Shown: piece by piece, positions 32,734 to 41,259 of the stretch
Layout: each line of letters starts with the position of its first letter
Position numbering within the stretch: position 1 is the stretch's first letter
From: Ectothiorhodospiraceae bacterium
Lineage (GTDB): Bacteria > Bacteroidota > Ignavibacteria > SZUA-365 > GCA-2699105
Direction: 5' to 3'
DNA: 41,259 bases
NCBI GenBank assembly: GCA_002699105.1
Contig: PABJ01000020.1
Location: 1-41,259 of the forward strand
Translations under genes and position numbers: made by a program
The notes under the pieces: model-generated
The model's input: the letters and a program-made list of their open reading frames with translations, nothing else
Told to the model about the DNA's origin: nothing
Databases searched by the model: none

Positions 32734-34449
32734 TTAAGCCACTGGGTCGAGTTTAATTTCACGGATGTGTTTCCCAAAAATCTGTATGGGCGTAATGATA
32801 CCGCGGCAGCTGACAGTAATGCCTTCGCGGTTGACGATGTAAAGAACGCAGGGCAATGAATCTCCGACACCATCTGCCACCTCGAGCGTTCCGAAGTCAG
32901 AGATGGGCGCACTTTCCCAGTGACGTGTCCCGATAATCTCTTCGAACGCGAGGTTTGCGTTCCTGATGACGTCTTCATTTGCATCCAGATGGACAATAGG
33001 AAAAGGGACGTACTTCATCAGGAAGCGGTAGTGTTTCGAAAGCCGTGCATCTGGCGACTGCTGGTTTGCTCTGGTCTCGGATGGTGCTTCGTCTGCTATC
33101 TCAGAGCCGATCAACACGAGATAAGAGGAGAATTGATGATCAACCGGCAGCGTACTGATATGCCATTCGATGAGCGGCGTGCTGGATTGCGCTGCTGCAA
33201 TATGAAACTGCTCCACACGCTTCAGGTTGGTCGAACGGTTTACAGCTGTGTGTAGAGCGCTTTCGACCAGTGCCCGCTCATGGTTCGGAATCAACGAAGA
33301 AACGAATGGCCTGCCATTAAGCTGATAGTTGTCCGAGCCGACCACATCCAGTAGGTATTCGTTTGCATGGACTATGTTGAACTTCGTATCCAACACCATT
33401 ACGAAGGTGTTCTCCACGCTCCTGAGCAGATCATCGATGATTAGATTCGAAGCACCGCTACCACCTTTGTGAATCTCGCCTTCAGCCGATTCATCATGTA
33501 TATGCTCAGTGCCGATAAGCATCGTAAGGGTGTTTTTTGCCGTAATGAAACGGTGTGTGCTCCATGAAAAGTATTTCGGCTTCCCATTCGTATCCGCAAT
33601 CGGTGCAACGATATGTGAAATCGGTTCATGGCTGAACGCTGCTTCGATGCTGCGCCCTCCGTGTTGCAACTGGAAGGTTTCTTTAAGAGTCCGGATCGAT
33701 TCGAATTCGTTTATCGAACGTCCAGTAACCGCCTCGGCAACGGGATTCACGATAGAGATAGACCCCATATCATCGAACACGACAATGAAATCGCTGCTCA
33801 AGTTGGCGGTAGATTCGAGCAGCTGGATCATCGTATCGTACGGAACGGTATTGTCGGCAAATTTCTTCGCACCGCTCGTCGTACGGCTGAACAATCGCCG
33901 CAAGTTCTTGATGTAGTTATATGAAACACTGAGCGCACTGGATAATCCAGTTAACAGCTTCTTCAATCTTGGGATAAGGTTCGAAGATTGGGCAACGATC
34001 ACCATTACCGCGATCACTTCACGATTGATGACCGTCGGCATCGTGAGAGTGGTGAGCGGTTCGTTGTTAACGGTGTAATGGCTTACGACTGGTTGTGGAG
34101 TTTCGCCGGACTCATATGTTGATTTGAATAATGAGGGTAATCCTTCCGTCCAGGGTACAGGATCATTCTCCCAGAACGCCGAAGGCTCCAAGTCGCGGTA
34201 CCCGATGACGTAGCTGTTCTTGTTCTTCAGATATACCGTGACTTCCAGCGCCGCGATCTTTACGCGAAACTCCCGGAACGCCTCTTCGAGAAACTCTTCA
34301 ATTGATGTTACTTCGCGGAATAGAATCTCGTTGAACTGATTTCTCAATTTCAGTTCAAAGTGCTGCCAGCGCAGATCCTCAACGATTGTGTTCACCTCGG
34401 TGACGAGATGATCTATTGAAAAACGTGGCTGCGCTTGCGAGGCAATCAT
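32734..34449 (-). CDS. GAF/PAS sensor protein without an output domain
   Basis: The 571-aa cytoplasmic protein has a GAF-like domain (~25-190; KIAALEVTVYLKNKNSYVIG and TTLTMPTVINREVIAVMVIV) and then three PAS-like domains: ~215-325 (SSDFIVVFDDMGSISIVNPVAEAVTG), ~345-445 (TFVMVLDTKFNIVHANEYLLDVVG) and ~475-570 (PFPIVHLDANEDVIRNANLAFEEIIG). It lacks kinase, GGDEF, HTH or PP2C domains. It is transcribed just before the OmpR-type regulator and kinase, so it could modulate that pair by binding a ligand or a partner. The start has no strong ribosome site. Confidence 0.85.
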   Translation of the reverse strand: MIASQAQPRFSIDHLVTEVNTIVEDLRWQHFELKLRNQFNEILFREVTSIEEFLEEAFREFRVKIAALEVTVYLKNKNSYVIGYRDLEPSAFWENDPVPWTEGLPSLFKSTYESGETPQPVVSHYTVNNEPLTTLTMPTVINREVIAVMVIVAQSSNLIPRLKKLLTGLSSALSVSYNYIKNLRRLFSRTTSGAKKFADNTVPYDTMIQLLESTANLSSDFIVVFDDMGSISIVNPVAEAVTGRSINEFESIRTLKETFQLQHGGRSIEAAFSHEPISHIVAPIADTNGKPKYFSWSTHRFITAKNTLTMLIGTEHIHDESAEGEIHKGGSGASNLIIDDLLRSVENTFVMVLDTKFNIVHANEYLLDVVGSDNYQLNGRPFVSSLIPNHERALVESALHTAVNRSTNLKRVEQFHIAAAQSSTPLIEWHISTLPVDHQFSSYLVLIGSEIADEAPSETRANQQSPDARLSKHYRFLMKYVPFPIVHLDANEDVIRNANLAFEEIIGTRHWESAPISDFGTLEVADGVGDSLPCVLYIVNREGITVSCRGIITPIQIFGKHIREIKLDPVA

Positions 34450-34493
34450 GAAGGATAAATCAGTCTTGTATTTTTTTATTCAGTGGGGTACTT

Positions 34494-34507
34494 GCTACAT
34501 TTGTAGC
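34494..34507. promoter_or_regulatory. Palindrome in the divergent promoter region
   Basis: GCTACA-TT-TGTAGC has perfect 6-base arms and lies 45 bases before the GAF/PAS gene (minus) and 125 bases before the radical SAM gene (plus). It is a possible operator for the regulator encoded nearby; no evidence beyond symmetry and position. Confidence 0.25.
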
Positions 34508-34631
34508 TCTATCCGGTCATTTCTAGTATGAAACGACACCTACAATATTCCGGTGTAGAGGGAGATATATCAAGGATAACCCTTGCCGCGATTGGCAAAT
34601 TCTACAATAGACATGAGGTTAGAAAGCATTC

Positions 34632-35915
34632 ATGGAACAGCACATATCACCCAGAACGCTGTACCGGCTGCCCTGGAACTTCGCTGATAATGCGATTTCG
34701 TGGCTCGAACCGACGAGCATGTGCAATCTGTACTGCGATGGGTGCTACCGGGAAAATCACCAGGGAGCCCATCTATCGCTGGAAGAGGTACAGCGGATGT
34801 TGGATGTATTTGAGGCAAACCGGAAGTGCGACGGCGTCTCAATCGCCGGTGGAGAGCCCTTGACGCATCCCGACATCGTCGAGATCGTCAAAATGGTCAA
34901 AAAGAAGGGATGGAAAGCGATTATCAACAGCAATGGTGGGCTGTTGACGATGGAACTGCTCAAGAAGCTGAAAGCTGCCGGTGTGGACGGATTCACCTTC
35001 CATGTCGATAGCGGTCAGAAACGCAAAGGGTGGACAGGCAAGAACGAACTCGAACTGAACGAACTCCGTCTGAAGCTCGCCACGATGCTGGATGATGTCG
35101 GCGGCATTTCCTGTTCGTTCAATGCCACGATTTACCCGGAGACGATGCAATACGTGCCTGCGCTTCTAAAATGGAGCCAGGAGCATATCGACAAGGTACA
35201 TGTGATGGTGTTTATTCTGTACCGGATGGCTATTCTGGGCAAGGACTTCGACTTCTATGTAGGCGATACGCAGGTGGCGTTCGACGACATCATGTATTCG
35301 AAGAACGACGACAATCGGCGAACGGATGTAACATCGCCTGAGCTTGTAGACCTTATCCGCACCGAATACCCGGATTTCATGCCTTCAGCCTTCCTGAACG
35401 GTACGGAGAAGGCGGATTCATACAAATGGCTGCTCACTGGCCGCATGGGGAACAAGCACCGCATTTTCGGCTATACGGGACCGAAGTTCATGGAGATCGT
35501 CCAGGCTGGGCATCACATATTCAACGATAAATATCTCGCATACTCGACCCCGGCAATGCAGAGAAAGGGAAGACTGTTCTTCCTGCTTGCACCGTTTGAC
35601 AAGGGATTGCGAAAGGTTGCAGCGAATTACTTCAAATCCCTGTTCACGAAGCCGGCTGCGTTCTTCCGTCGGCTACGTTTTCAGTCCGTGATGATCATCC
35701 AGCCTGCGGATATGTTTGAGGATGGAAGAATCAACATGTGCGATGGCTGTCCGGATATCACTGTCTGGAACGATGAGCTTGTCTGGTCCTGTCGGATGGA
35801 AGAGCAGAACAAGTGGGGACAGAATATCCGTGCCGTGCCGCGATCCAAGCCTGCTGAAAAGGAAGAGCTCGTAACGGCTGAACCTCTCATGCCGGAGGAT
35901 GTCGCTGCGAAGTAA
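34632..35915 (+). CDS. Radical SAM protein with extra C-terminal Cys motif
   Basis: The 427-aa protein carries the radical SAM cluster motif C31-x3-C35-x2-C38 (CNLYCDGC), the GGE-like SAM contact IAGGEPLTHPDI and a TIM-barrel repeat pattern up to about residue 230. A second Cys-rich stretch at the C-terminus (MCDGCPD, then SCRMEE) could hold a second cluster or zinc, like SPASM-type extensions but shorter. It should cleave SAM to a 5'-deoxyadenosyl radical; the substrate is unknown. It is a single gene with a strong terminator just after it. Its place beside the sensory operon and T9SS cargo gives no clear pathway. Confidence 0.88.
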   Translation: MEQHISPRTLYRLPWNFADNAISWLEPTSMCNLYCDGCYRENHQGAHLSLEEVQRMLDVFEANRKCDGVSIAGGEPLTHPDIVEIVKMVKKKGWKAIINSNGGLLTMELLKKLKAAGVDGFTFHVDSGQKRKGWTGKNELELNELRLKLATMLDDVGGISCSFNATIYPETMQYVPALLKWSQEHIDKVHVMVFILYRMAILGKDFDFYVGDTQVAFDDIMYSKNDDNRRTDVTSPELVDLIRTEYPDFMPSAFLNGTEKADSYKWLLTGRMGNKHRIFGYTGPKFMEIVQAGHHIFNDKYLAYSTPAMQRKGRLFFLLAPFDKGLRKVAANYFKSLFTKPAAFFRRLRFQSVMIIQPADMFEDGRINMCDGCPDITVWNDELVWSCRMEEQNKWGQNIRAVPRSKPAEKEELVTAEPLMPEDVAAK

Positions 35916-35956
35916 GCTGCGAAGAAACTATCCCGCGAATTCTCACGTATAATTCG

Positions 35957-35990
35957 GGCACCTGCTGCTAGTTGCAGGTGCCTGTTTTTT
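35957..35990 (+). terminator. Rho-independent terminator after the radical SAM gene
   Basis: A 9-bp perfect stem (GGCACCTGC with GCAGGTGCC, 8-base loop) is followed by TG and six T on the plus strand, 42 bases after the stop codon. Confidence 0.88.
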
Positions 35991-36041
35991 CTGTATTTTC
36001 TGACTACTGATACGTAAAAAACTCAACAGGAGATCGCATTT

Positions 36042-36950
36042 ATGAAATATGTGATACATGTGATATGTGCATTCGTGCTTGTTTCGGGATACGTGCAGGC
36101 ACAAATCTTTACGCCCATCACTGCGAAGGAACTCTACCCGAACGCCCTTGATCAAGCGAAGCAGGAGCTTGCTGATGATGTCGTTCTGGTGAATGTCGTC
36201 TTTGGCCGCGTCGAAGTCTTGGGCAACACGCTTTCCATGGATTGGGATACCGGTGAAGCCGACGGGTGGGTGTACAGATTCTACTCGCCAAGTCTGGACT
36301 CAGTACATCTTTATGCGGCTGTCGAGACGTTTCTCGGACCGCAGGTGCTTTCGCCGCCAGAAGGCAGTGTCCCGGCGATCCCATTCGATGGTGATGTCGA
36401 ATTCACGGACCCCTGGGTCGATTCGCCTGCTGCCCTGGAATCTGCATTGAACGGCGGCGGGAATGATTTCAGGGCGCAGAACCCTGGCGCCTGGATAGAA
36501 TTCGCCATCGGTCTCGAGTTGATTGTGGACTCGCCACTCGCGCCGGCTGGGAAGTACTGGTTGTTTGAATTCCGTTCCGATAACGACTACATCAACTGCG
36601 GCGTGTACGCAGAAACAGGCGTTGCCTACCAGTGCGAACAGCTCGTCAGCGTTGAAGGAATTCCGGAGGCTGCGACATTCCGCCTGGATGCAGGGTATCC
36701 GAATCCGGTCTCGCTCGCCGGCAACCAGCCAATGACAATCCCGTACGGACTGAACAAACGCCAAGACATCCGTATCAGCTTGCACGACGTACTCGGCAAT
36801 GAGATTGCCGTTTTGTACGAAGGCGCAAAATCAGCCGGTGAGTACCGCGAGATTATTAATCCGCGGGTGTTTCCAGCTTCGGGGTTGTATTTCTACAGGC
36901 TCGAGACAGCATCGGGCAGCGCTACACGAAAGATTGCAGTCGTGAACTGA
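36042..36950 (+). CDS. Secreted protein with T9SS type A sorting domain
   Basis: This 302-aa protein has a signal peptide (MKYVIHVICAFVLVSGYVQAQ) and a C-terminal T9SS type A domain of ~80 residues starting at GYPNPVSLAG, with a DIRISLHDVLGNEIAVL strand, PASGLYFYRLE and a final RKIAVVN. The ~190-residue middle part is acidic, has a W-rich start and a pair of Cys (residues ~186 and ~197), and I do not recognise a family. It should be exported through T9SS to the surface. An AGGAGATC site is 8 bases before the ATG. It is monocistronic, with terminator-like hairpin 36979-36995 behind it. Confidence 0.87.
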   Translation: MKYVIHVICAFVLVSGYVQAQIFTPITAKELYPNALDQAKQELADDVVLVNVVFGRVEVLGNTLSMDWDTGEADGWVYRFYSPSLDSVHLYAAVETFLGPQVLSPPEGSVPAIPFDGDVEFTDPWVDSPAALESALNGGGNDFRAQNPGAWIEFAIGLELIVDSPLAPAGKYWLFEFRSDNDYINCGVYAETGVAYQCEQLVSVEGIPEAATFRLDAGYPNPVSLAGNQPMTIPYGLNKRQDIRISLHDVLGNEIAVLYEGAKSAGEYREIINPRVFPASGLYFYRLETASGSATRKIAVVN

Positions 36951-36978
36951 TCCCAGTTCTGCGGCGGATACGAAAACA

Positions 36979-36995
36979 GGCAGGTTATTCCTGCC
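36979..36995. terminator. Possible bidirectional terminator between convergent genes
   Basis: GGCAGG-TTATT-CCTGCC forms a 6-bp stem between the T9SS gene (+) and the S9 peptidase gene (-). Only short T runs follow on either strand, so termination may be weak. Confidence 0.45.
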
Positions 36996-37016
36996 CGTAT
37001 TTATTTCGGGGATTGG

Positions 37017-39032
37017 CTATTTCCTGAGGGCGTACTTTCTGAACCAGGCCATAGTGCGCTCCACAGCGTCGATGTATTGATTCGGCTCGGTCCGGAGTCC
37101 ATGTCCGGCACGCGGGTAGGTTACGAATTCCACTTCGACGCCACGTTCGTTCAGGGCGGCATACATTTCGCGCGAGTTTGCGATGTTCGTATACCGGTCT
37201 TCCGTTCCGTGCAGGATTAACGTCGGAGTAGAGATGCTTGCGGTATATGTTTGCGGGGCGGTACTGATCCAAAGGCTGTTCGCATCGATGGGCTTCTCCC
37301 AGTAATTATACCCGAAGTACATTTGCTCGAACGCAGGCTGGAACGAATTGCTCCAATCCGTAAACCATGAGTAAATCCCGTAGAGGGATATTGCAGCTGC
37401 GAAACGGTTCGTTTGCGAAATCGTCCAGTTCGTCATGTACCCACCATAGCTTCCTCCCATGACGCCCATCTTTGTACTATCCACCATGCCTTCAGCGATG
37501 AGGTAGTCGACAACGTCCATTGCGTCGCGATAGTCGCCGCCGCCGAGATCATACCTGTTGGATTGACCGAATGCGTCGGAGTATCCTGCACTGCCCCGGA
37601 CATTTGGCATCACGACCATGACACCCTCCTGGGCCAGCATCTGCACCGGGTAGTACTGCATCAGCGTATTTCTGAATCTTCCATACGGGCCGCCGTGATA
37701 GGCAAGCAACAGTGGGTGTTTCTTGCCTTTTTCGTATCCCACAGGCTCGATGAGCACGGCTTCGATATCGAATTTGCCATCCCGGCTCGGGACTGTGATA
37801 ACGCGCTGATTGCCAAACCTGAAACTGTTTAGTTGCTCCGTGTACGCCGTCACTGCATCAAACTTACCGCCAATATCCGTGACGATCTCCGGAAGGCTCT
37901 CGACCCCTTCCTCGACAATCGAGATCGCGCCCCTTTCGCTTCCTGTCGCAACATCGAGATTGGATAATTCAGTCCCGTCATCGTGAATCGCTTCCATGGT
38001 ACCGTTCGCCGGATCGATCGAATACAATGCATCGCCTGTACCTTCGGCTACCTGCACAATAATTCTACTTTCGTCGGGAAGCCAGGAGTAATTGGAAACG
38101 CTCCAGTCGAACGATTCGGTGAGATTTCGCCAGTTGGTACCATCCGTGTCAGCAATGACGAGATCAGTCTGAGCGAACTCGATATCAGGCACAGTCTGCG
38201 TGATGAAGGCCATTGTCCCGCCTGTTGGGGAGATGCTCGGCTGCGTCTCCGGACCGGGCACATCGGTGAGCTGCGTCCTTTCTCCGTCGAGGTTCATGCG
38301 CCAGATATCGAACTTCTGGTCGTCATTGTATTCGCCGGTATAGTTTGTCTGATAGACCAAGTATGAGCCATCATTGGCCCAAGAGAGTTGCTCAATGCCG
38401 CGGTCACCACTGAATAGCAGTCTGATTTCACCATTTTCTGCATTTAGCAGCCAAATGGTTTTCTCCCGCTTCGGATCGTCAGTTGAGATGGCATCGACAT
38501 TTCTACGCGGTTCGACCTGTATGTTTCTCGGGCTACCCGCTGGGTACTCACCATCCGAGATCAAGGCTATTTCCGTGCCATCCGGCGACCATTTGTATTC
38601 GTTAACGCCGAGTTCGAGTGCTGTCCAGGTCTGCGCTTCGCCGCCGTCCATCGGCAGGGCAAAAAGCTGGTCGGTTCCTTGCTGCTCCTGAAGCTCGTCG
38701 TCCAGATAGGAGCGAGAGGAAAGAAACGTGAGCCACTGCCCTCTCGGTGACCATGCAGGTGAGTGACAGCTTTCAACGGAGCGCGTCATTTGCACAATTT
38801 CTCCGCTCTGAATCTCCACGCGGTAGATTTGGGTGTTCCATTCGCTGTTGATAAGATCCGGTTTGCGAACCGTGTATGCTACATATTTGCCGTCCGGCGA
38901 TACAACGGCGTTGTCGGGCGTTTCGAATTGTATCTTCTCCTCCATTGTGAGCTTCCAGTCTTGCTGCGAGTAGGAGATACCCGGCAACACAGCAGCCGTG
39001 AGGAGGAAGAGAAAAATGTGCTTGAAGTTCAT
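37017..39032 (-). CDS. S9-family peptidase (prolyl oligopeptidase / acylaminoacyl-peptidase type)
   Basis: The 671-aa protein has a signal peptide (about 1-22), a WD40/DPP-like beta-propeller (YSPDGKYVAYTVRK, then WSPRGQWLTFLSSR and similar repeats, ~30-390) and a C-terminal alpha/beta hydrolase. The catalytic triad is visible: the nucleophile in GGSYGG (~525), Asp in GTEDRY (~609) and His in AGHGLR (~641). It should cleave short peptides in the periplasm or at the cell surface. It lies 6 bases after the M14 lipoprotein gene, so both peptidases are probably made together as a peptide-scavenging pair. Confidence 0.9.
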   Translation of the reverse strand: MNFKHIFLFLLTAAVLPGISYSQQDWKLTMEEKIQFETPDNAVVSPDGKYVAYTVRKPDLINSEWNTQIYRVEIQSGEIVQMTRSVESCHSPAWSPRGQWLTFLSSRSYLDDELQEQQGTDQLFALPMDGGEAQTWTALELGVNEYKWSPDGTEIALISDGEYPAGSPRNIQVEPRRNVDAISTDDPKREKTIWLLNAENGEIRLLFSGDRGIEQLSWANDGSYLVYQTNYTGEYNDDQKFDIWRMNLDGERTQLTDVPGPETQPSISPTGGTMAFITQTVPDIEFAQTDLVIADTDGTNWRNLTESFDWSVSNYSWLPDESRIIVQVAEGTGDALYSIDPANGTMEAIHDDGTELSNLDVATGSERGAISIVEEGVESLPEIVTDIGGKFDAVTAYTEQLNSFRFGNQRVITVPSRDGKFDIEAVLIEPVGYEKGKKHPLLLAYHGGPYGRFRNTLMQYYPVQMLAQEGVMVVMPNVRGSAGYSDAFGQSNRYDLGGGDYRDAMDVVDYLIAEGMVDSTKMGVMGGSYGGYMTNWTISQTNRFAAAISLYGIYSWFTDWSNSFQPAFEQMYFGYNYWEKPIDANSLWISTAPQTYTASISTPTLILHGTEDRYTNIANSREMYAALNERGVEVEFVTYPRAGHGLRTEPNQYIDAVERTMAWFRKYALRK

Positions 39033-39038
39033 ACTGAA

Positions 39039-40871
39039 TCAATAATTGCGGTACGGGTGTTGATATTCGTTTTCGGGGACGGATGGGACACGAACATAGT
39101 CCATGAGTTTGCCGACCGGGTAGACGTTCTTCTTTGCGTCCCAATACGGCGAGCGTTGGTAAAAAAACATGAGCTGTGCGCGTTGATCGTCGGCAGCTTC
39201 CGGGTGTGCAGCAAGGTAGTCTTCGAATTCACTACGAAGGTTTGGCTGTTCCTCCAACATCTTCAGTGCAAGGGGTTCCATTGCGTAGGTCTCGAAATAC
39301 TCCTTGCGTTCGAAGATCCCATCGAAAAATCCCCAGAATACGAAGGAGTCCGGCGCGTCGGGCTCCAGTAAATGAATAGCAGCCTGTGCGGCCTGCTGTT
39401 CCAGCCAGACAACGTAGGTGCCGGCAGGGTAGTAAATCCTCCGTTTGATGACCTCACTATCGAACGACACTGGGTGCCTGCCCTCGTACGGGGATTCTCG
39501 CCACTTTTCATTCGTGAAGTAGTAGGTCTCGATGTCAACGCTCAGCGTATCGGTTAACCTGTGAAGCTTAACGTCGTGCGCGCGAAGGACATCGAGCTGA
39601 GGCTTCCATTCCTGCGGAATGAAGTAGCAGGTCGGTATACGAACATAGCGCTCGGCTACGACGTCGTTATAATACGGCACGCGCAGGGTAACCGGGTTTG
39701 TGTGATCCCACACAGGGTAGGTTCCCCCGGTCAGAGTTGAGGTTCGTTGTTCGACCGGATATGTATGGTATTCGACCGTGTCGGTCTGCTGGGTGCGCGT
39801 CATCCTGATCGGGAAATCGGCGCTGTCGCTGATGGATTGGAAGCGCGCCGAACTTCTTCTATCGGCCTCAATTGCTGCGTTTAGGAGATCGGTGGCTGAG
39901 GTATTTGCGTGTTCGAGTATTTCGATGAGGAGATGGTACATCGAATAGACGCGCGTCTTGAATGGCTTGAGGCTGTGCGCTTCGAGAAGAATGCCGCAGC
40001 GGTTCCGGATTGCGATATAACCTGTACTGAACCGAGGGGGAGCGGCGTAGGTGACGATGCCCTGCGAGAGGTCTTTCCGTTCCCGAGGGAACACGTACGG
40101 ATATATTGGATCCCCGCGCTCCTCCATGCCCTCGGTCATACTCTTGATGAGTCCTTTCTGCCATGTAACAATCGGCGGAGAGGCGTTCTCATACATTTCC
40201 ATCGCATAGGTGATGTTGTACTGGAAATCTATCCCATCAGTGACATGGCAATCTATTGCGACCTCCGGCAGCCAGTCGTTGAAGAGCGCAAGCCAGGCAC
40301 GCATCTCGGGCGCATCCGCTTTCAGGAAATCCCGGTTGAGGTTGTAATACTGACTCGTCGTGCGCCAACCCATCTCTTCCGGGCCGTCCTGATTGATGCG
40401 GTTGTACCTGCTTTGCCGCTCGTGCCCGTCGAGATTGAATATCGGGATGAAAAGAATCGTCACGCTGTCGGCCAGCTGCTCTAACTTCTTCGTGATTGCG
40501 ATCTCCCGAAACAGCATCATTCCGGCATCCTTCCCGTCGATCTCACCGGAATGTATTCCCGCGAAGATCAGTACCACAGGCTTCCCGAGCGCACGAGATG
40601 CTGCAGGCGTAAACGCTCCGTGTTTTGAGAGGACTGCCACCATGAGGGGACGGCCTTCCGGTGTTTCGCCGAAATACTTCGTTTGCACCCAGGGTGTTGC
40701 CTCAGCCATCCTATCGAGATAGGCGTACGTCTCCTCATACCGGGGGCTTTTCATCCCGCCAGATTTTTCAAACGGCGTTTCCCAGTCCACCTCTTGGGAA
40801 CCGCAACCGGCGACAATAATGAAAGCGAGAAGGAAGAAAAGGTGATGCTGCACTATAGGGCTGTATTTCAT
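39039..40871 (-). CDS. M14-family zinc carboxypeptidase, lipoprotein
   Basis: This 610-aa protein has a lipoprotein signal peptide with lipobox IVAG-C23. Zinc ligands are H107 and E110 (GIHSGE) and H209 (DCHVTDG); NLNRDF and the Glu of ILLEAH (~297) are the family's substrate-binding and catalytic sites. It should remove C-terminal residues from peptides or cell-wall peptides at the periplasmic face of the outer membrane. The ~300 residues after the peptidase domain form a beta-rich region that I do not recognise, with a C-terminal part ending in HPYRNY. It starts the operon with the S9 peptidase and is divergent from the GrpB gene. Confidence 0.9.
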   Translation of the reverse strand: MKYSPIVQHHLFFLLAFIIVAGCGSQEVDWETPFEKSGGMKSPRYEETYAYLDRMAEATPWVQTKYFGETPEGRPLMVAVLSKHGAFTPAASRALGKPVVLIFAGIHSGEIDGKDAGMMLFREIAITKKLEQLADSVTILFIPIFNLDGHERQSRYNRINQDGPEEMGWRTTSQYYNLNRDFLKADAPEMRAWLALFNDWLPEVAIDCHVTDGIDFQYNITYAMEMYENASPPIVTWQKGLIKSMTEGMEERGDPIYPYVFPRERKDLSQGIVTYAAPPRFSTGYIAIRNRCGILLEAHSLKPFKTRVYSMYHLLIEILEHANTSATDLLNAAIEADRRSSARFQSISDSADFPIRMTRTQQTDTVEYHTYPVEQRTSTLTGGTYPVWDHTNPVTLRVPYYNDVVAERYVRIPTCYFIPQEWKPQLDVLRAHDVKLHRLTDTLSVDIETYYFTNEKWRESPYEGRHPVSFDSEVIKRRIYYPAGTYVVWLEQQAAQAAIHLLEPDAPDSFVFWGFFDGIFERKEYFETYAMEPLALKMLEEQPNLRSEFEDYLAAHPEAADDQRAQLMFFYQRSPYWDAKKNVYPVGKLMDYVRVPSVPENEYQHPYRNY

Positions 40872-40971
40872 ATCATTAAATGTCTGTTTTGAACCCTGAA
40901 TAATACGCCAATCTCAGGACTTCAAGAAAGTCCCTTCGTACCTGCAAGAGGATGCATTGGAGAAACAGCGA

Positions 40972-41259
40972 ATGGAATCGACGGAAGAAAAAATTGCCAG
41001 ACTGAGTGCGGAGACTGTAGAAATAACTCCATACAATCCCGACTGGGCTGATCGCTATTTGATGGAGCGGAAGCACATTGAGAGCGTTTTGCCGGATGGA
41101 TTCATCGTACGTATTGAGCATGTCGGCTCCACCGCGGTACCAGGGTTGGCAGCGAAACCAATCGTTGATATGCTGATCGAGATCAGCGATGGTGAGAGGG
41201 GAAAGACTCTTATCCCGCAAATTCTTGAACCGCAAGGATACGATTGCATTTGGCGCCCG
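40972..41259 (+). CDS. GrpB-family (UPF0157) protein, partial at window end
   Basis: The frame begins with ATG at 40972, has GGAG 8 bases upstream and runs off the window end, so only ~96 residues are visible. The start ITPYNPDWADRYLMERKHI and the family signature IEHVGSTAVPGLAAKPIVDM are typical of GrpB/UPF0157, a nucleotidyltransferase-fold family often fused to dephospho-CoA kinase. The activity is not settled. The start of a kinase domain would lie outside this window. It is divergent from the M14 gene. Confidence 0.88.
   Translation, partial: MESTEEKIARLSAETVEITPYNPDWADRYLMERKHIESVLPDGFIVRIEHVGSTAVPGLAAKPIVDMLIEISDGERGKTLIPQILEPQGYDCIWRP

Noticed and set aside
1-41259. tRNA, rRNA, CRISPR, insertion sequence or prophage genes
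   Set aside because: No cloverleaf, regular repeat-spacer array, transposase motif or phage gene was found by reading; short RNA genes could still be missed without a covariance-model search.

Overview
The window reads as a chromosomal segment of a Gram-negative bacterium of the Bacteroidota/Chlorobiota (FCB) group. An Ignavibacteria- or Kapabacteria-like lineage is my best guess, by inference only. Evidence: two secreted proteins end in type IX secretion (T9SS) type A C-terminal signals (YPNP/GYPNP segments); there is a lipoprotein with a clear lipobox; there is a heptose-pathway isomerase (LPS or S-layer sugar); and a few promoter-like sites resemble the Bacteroidota TTTG-N19-TAnnTTTG pattern. 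Genes are dense, often overlap by 1-4 bases, and lie in long same-strand runs. I saw no rRNA, tRNA, CRISPR array, insertion sequence or phage gene.

Layout. 1-6.6 kb: a T9SS-exported beta-propeller protein (+), then minus-strand metabolic and housekeeping genes: gmhA, a class I fumarase, an SSS-family sodium:solute symporter, a small unknown protein with its own terminator, a ferritin-like protein, an FmdB-type zinc ribbon and a small membrane protein. 6.7-9.9 kb (+): a signalling cluster of a degenerate receiver domain, two Roadblock/LC7 proteins, a 350-aa unknown and a Ras-like GTPase of the COG2229 type. It resembles actinobacterial conservons and MglA/MglB polarity modules. 9.9-11 kb: a patatin-like lipase.

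11.1-21.1 kb (-): a type IV pilus assembly locus. Transcription order is a pilin-like protein (own promoters and terminator), then PilC, PilB, PilT, a PilM-PilN fusion, a PilO(-PilP) protein, a short secretin and a CheY-like response regulator. Both fusions, a duplicated PilC N-terminal domain and a pilin with a nonstandard leader make this a divergent machine. A second copy of the odd pilin lies at 30.4-30.8 kb. The same 36-base promoter-like module precedes both pilins, in two copies at the first and one at the second.

21.4-30.3 kb: envelope glycan genes: a DUF2142 membrane protein, an FAD oxidoreductase of the UDP-galactopyranose-mutase/protoporphyrinogen-oxidase type, and an operon of GT2 glycosyltransferase, methyltransferase and two membrane glycosyltransferase-TPR proteins. 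31.0-34.4 kb (-): a GAF/PAS sensor without an output domain, an OmpR-type regulator and a histidine kinase. 34.6-37.0 kb (+): a radical SAM protein and a second T9SS cargo protein. 37.0-40.9 kb (-): a lipoprotein M14 carboxypeptidase followed by an exported S9 peptidase. The window ends inside a GrpB-family gene.

The most interesting parts are the pilus locus with its two atypical pilins and their shared promoter module, and the Roadblock-GTPase cluster just beyond it, which could control the polarity or activity of the pilus. That link is inference.
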